Shown here one piece after another: positions 14,632 through 15,199 of a DNA stretch of 15,199 bases. The stretch is from Planctomycetaceae bacterium (GTDB lineage: Bacteria; Planctomycetota; Planctomycetia; Planctomycetales; Planctomycetaceae): positions 1-15,199 of the forward strand of contig CANHVD010000064.1 of NCBI GenBank assembly GCA_947463775.1, given 5' to 3'. The position numbers and the translations under genes were made by a program. The first letter of the stretch is position 1, and every line of letters starts with the position of its first letter. The notes under the pieces were generated by a model. The model did not search any database. It was not told the origin of the DNA and saw only the letters and a list, made by a program, of their open reading frames with translations.

Positions 14632-15199
14632 ATGGCTGTGCTTCATCAATTGTCTTTCGAAAAGCCACTCTACGAACTTGAAGAGCGTCTTTTAAAGCTC
14701 GAATCTCAGCCAGATCCCTCGCCAGCAGAAAAGGAGAGCATGCGGAGGATGCGAGTCGAGCTTACGCAGATGACGCGCGAGCGCTACTCAAATCTCGATC
14801 CTTGGCAGACTGTTCAGGTTTCGCGCCATCCGGACCGCCCTCAAACGCCAGATTATCTGGAACTCGTGTTCGATGAATTTGTCGAGCTGCATGGGGACAA
14901 GGCTTTTGGTGACGATCGAGCACTTATCACCGGGTTTGCACGGTTGGCCGGCCGGAAGGTGATGTTTGTAGGTCATCAGAAAGGGCGAAATCTGAAGGAG
15001 CGGACTGAGTGCTGTTATGGTTGCGCTCATCCCGAGGGCTACCGGAAAGCCATGCAAAAGATGGAAATGGCCAGCCGATTTGGACTTCCGATTATCTGCC
15101 TGATCGACACTCCAGGCGCCTATCCCGGAATTGGAGCTGAGGAGCGAGGCCAAGCCTACAATATTGCGGTCAACCTGCGAGACATGTCGACCCTGGAAG
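14632..15199 (+). CDS. accA: Acetyl-CoA carboxylase carboxyltransferase subunit alpha, 3' end outside window
   Basis: 189 codons are visible; the frame is open to the window edge. With AccD the protein transfers the carboxyl group from biotin-BCCP to acetyl-CoA to make malonyl-CoA, the first step of fatty-acid synthesis, in the cytosol. It aligns along its length with E. coli AccA: SFEKPLYELEERL (8-20), WQTVQVSRHPDRPQTPDYL (58-76), FDEFVELHGDKAFGDDRA (80-97), GHQKGR (114-119), HPEGYRKAM (133-141) and IDTPGAYPGIGAEERGQA (158-175). An in-frame ATG lies at 14584, but Met at 14632 (MAVLHQLSFEKP) gives the usual family N-terminus and has GCGGGAA 11 nt upstream. A local cysteine cluster, CCYGC (127-131), is present where E. 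coli has a cysteine-free stretch. Confidence 0.92.
   Translation, partial: MAVLHQLSFEKPLYELEERLLKLESQPDPSPAEKESMRRMRVELTQMTRERYSNLDPWQTVQVSRHPDRPQTPDYLELVFDEFVELHGDKAFGDDRALITGFARLAGRKVMFVGHQKGRNLKERTECCYGCAHPEGYRKAMQKMEMASRFGLPIICLIDTPGAYPGIGAEERGQAYNIAVNLRDMSTLE

Noticed and set aside
1..15199. Defence island, prophage, transposon, CRISPR array, tRNA or rRNA
   Set aside because: No nuclease/helicase modules, integrase/transposase, regular direct repeats or cloverleaf-forming sequences were recognised; the one AAA+ protein is DnaA.

Overview
The window looks like chromosomal DNA from a member of the Planctomycetota. This is an inference from gene content: a secreted multi-domain DUF4091 glycoside-hydrolase-like protein, a soluble Hanks-type kinase with a low-complexity tail, long spacers, and several genes without a clear Shine-Dalgarno sequence. 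No phage, transposon, CRISPR, rRNA or tRNA signature was seen.

Left part, minus strand, read right to left: dnaA (8100-6490), a secreted DUF4091 protein (6271-3605), acylphosphatase (3577-3302), an ABC-2 type permease (3289 or 3118 to 2132) and an ABC exporter-like TMD-NBD fusion (2018-75). The last four are tightly spaced (27, 12 and 113 nt if the longer permease start is used) and could be co-transcribed. The exporter-like protein has the overall ABC fold but has lost Walker A, the signature Ser/Gly, the Walker B Asp and the H-loop His.

Middle part, plus strand: a 572-nt spacer upstream of dnaA, then a small membrane-anchored glutaredoxin-like protein (8673-9227), a stand-alone response regulator (9408-9875) behind a perfect TATAAT and a hairpin-rich leader, and an RlmI-type rRNA cytosine methyltransferase (9933-11231). 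This last gene converges, with a 4-nt gap, on a minus-strand exported thioredoxin-fold protein (12606-11236) that lacks the catalytic cysteines.

Right part, plus strand: a Ser/Thr kinase with DFS instead of DFG and a Met/Pro/Gln-rich tail (12993-14465), then the 5' portion of accA (14632 to beyond the window end).

Read as a whole, the window mixes housekeeping genes (replication initiation, rRNA modification, fatty-acid synthesis) with regulatory and envelope genes. No dedicated new multi-gene system is evident. The signals most worth a second look are: the catalytically dead ABC protein; a strand-polar octamer GGGNAGGG (8 on the plus strand, 0 on the minus strand by eye) that matches the E. 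coli KOPS consensus; the structured leader of the response regulator; and the pseudo-redoxin and atypical kinase.
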